This document shows positions 14,848-15,444 of a stretch of 15,444 nt of DNA, in pieces. Position numbers and translations under genes: made by a program. This DNA comes from a bacterium (GTDB taxonomy: Bacteria; Oederibacteriota; JAJYGY01): contig JAJYGY010000382.1 in the NCBI GenBank assembly GCA_021790555.1, positions 1 through 15,444 of the forward strand. The letters are read 5' to 3'. The notes below the pieces were generated by a model. That model was not told the DNA's origin. It did no database searches and saw only the letters and a list, made by a program, of their open reading frames with translations. Each line of letters opens with the position of its first letter. The first letter of the stretch is position 1.

Positions 14848-15444
14848 ATGACAAGACCAGTTCCCCATCTTGACGCGCGCAAGTCCCATGCGGGCAGGCT
14901 GCTGGCCTTCCTGGCCTTGGCCCTGTTTCTGCCCGCGGTCCGGGCCCTGGCGGCCGGCAACCTCACCATCACGGCCCTGGCCTTCAACGACCCCAACGGC
15001 TGCGTCTCCCCCGGGGATTCGGCCACCCTGACCGTCACCTACGAGCTGACCAACTGCTACTACCAGATCACCCCCGGCAATTCCACGCTCTACGCCACCG
15101 TCCAGGGCCAGGACGTGCTTTCGCCCTGCACCGACGGCAGCCCGGGAAGCTACAACATCGGGGCCGCCTCGGACGAATGGTGGATCGTGGAGAAGAACAC
15201 CAGCCCCTCGGCCCCGGACCCGCAGACCAACACCCAGAACTGGGGGACCAGCACCTACCCCAACAACGGGGGCTGGGTCTCGCCGGCCGACCTCACCTAC
15301 TGCGGCGCCACCTTCACCCAGACCTTCAACATCGAGGTCCCCGCCGCGGCCCAGTACAACACCACCTACACCATCGCCGTGGGGGCCACCTCTTCCGGCT
15401 ACGAGAACGCCAGCGGGGCGGATTCCTATTCCTGCCTGCAGTTC
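14848..15444 (+). CDS. Secreted protein of unknown function (3' end outside window)
   Basis: 199 residues are visible with no stop before the window edge. The N-terminus has a long signal peptide (basic region to about 17, hydrophobic LLAFLALALFLPAV, Ala-rich cleavage region near 33-36). The mature part starts GNLTITALAFNDPNGCVSPGDSATLTVTYELTN, a beta-rich, Ig-like opening with paired Cys residues (C52, C70, C94) and Gly/Asn/Tyr-rich loops. ATG 14848 has GAGG (14837-14840) at good spacing; GTG 14821 is an in-frame alternative with a poorer site. Its composition resembles the upstream secreted protein, so an extracellular or surface role and possibly the same repeat-linker/C-terminal layout are plausible. 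I do not recognise a family. Confidence 0.75.
   Translation, partial: MTRPVPHLDARKSHAGRLLAFLALALFLPAVRALAAGNLTITALAFNDPNGCVSPGDSATLTVTYELTNCYYQITPGNSTLYATVQGQDVLSPCTDGSPGSYNIGAASDEWWIVEKNTSPSAPDPQTNTQNWGTSTYPNNGGWVSPADLTYCGATFTQTFNIEVPAAAQYNTTYTIAVGATSSGYENASGADSYSCLQF

Overview
High-GC bacterial chromosome. All genes I can support lie on the + strand. The first two thirds is a housekeeping block: the rod-shape and cell-wall genes mreB (partial)-mreC-mreD-mrdA-rodA, then the RNase E/G gene rng, then rplU-rpmA-obgE-pyrD. The last third is accessory: a two-repeat DUF1566 secreted protein, a 1031-residue secreted modular protein with very long Pro/Thr/Ser linkers, and the start of another secreted protein that runs off the window. 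Nothing here fixes the taxonomy. MreC/MreD, quinone-linked class 2 PyrD and many signal peptides fit a rod-shaped diderm. The TPTPT-type linkers in front of a conserved-looking C-terminal beta domain remind me of uncultured candidate-phylum genomes such as candidate division FCPU426, but that is a weak, memory-based guess.

Layout. 1-4942: the elongasome, with MreB filaments, the MreC/MreD adaptors, the PBP2 transpeptidase and the RodA glycosyltransferase. Most junctions are tight (4-nt mreC/mreD overlap, 3-nt mrdA-rodA gap), so it reads as one operon. 5028-6719: rng, behind a perfect 10-bp stem-loop just upstream of its Shine-Dalgarno; its S1 domain carries an acidic insertion. 6732-7540: a ribosomal-protein unit, with a sigma70-type promoter, rplU, rpmA and a strong intrinsic terminator. 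7571-9913: a perfect 24-bp palindrome, then obgE and pyrD overlapping by 11 nt. 9926-11392: the DUF1566 protein, 12 nt behind pyrD. 11393-11621: an AT-rich island (about 30% GC by count over 11401-11640) holding a near-consensus promoter and two inverted repeats. 11622-14717: signal peptide, an unassigned enzyme-like domain, a carbohydrate-binding-like jelly roll, about 215 residues of Pro/Thr/Ser linker, and a C-terminal beta domain. 14718-14847: a stem-loop, then an AACGTTTA-type palindrome also seen in the AT-rich island. 14848-end: a secreted protein fragment.

The housekeeping block joins wall elongation, RNA processing, ribosome building (L21, L27, Obg) and pyrimidine synthesis, all growth-linked. 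The accessory block looks like cell-surface or extracellular polysaccharide-related machinery under its own promoter. No RNA genes, insertion sequences or CRISPR arrays were seen, and no gene-free stretch exceeds 300 bases.
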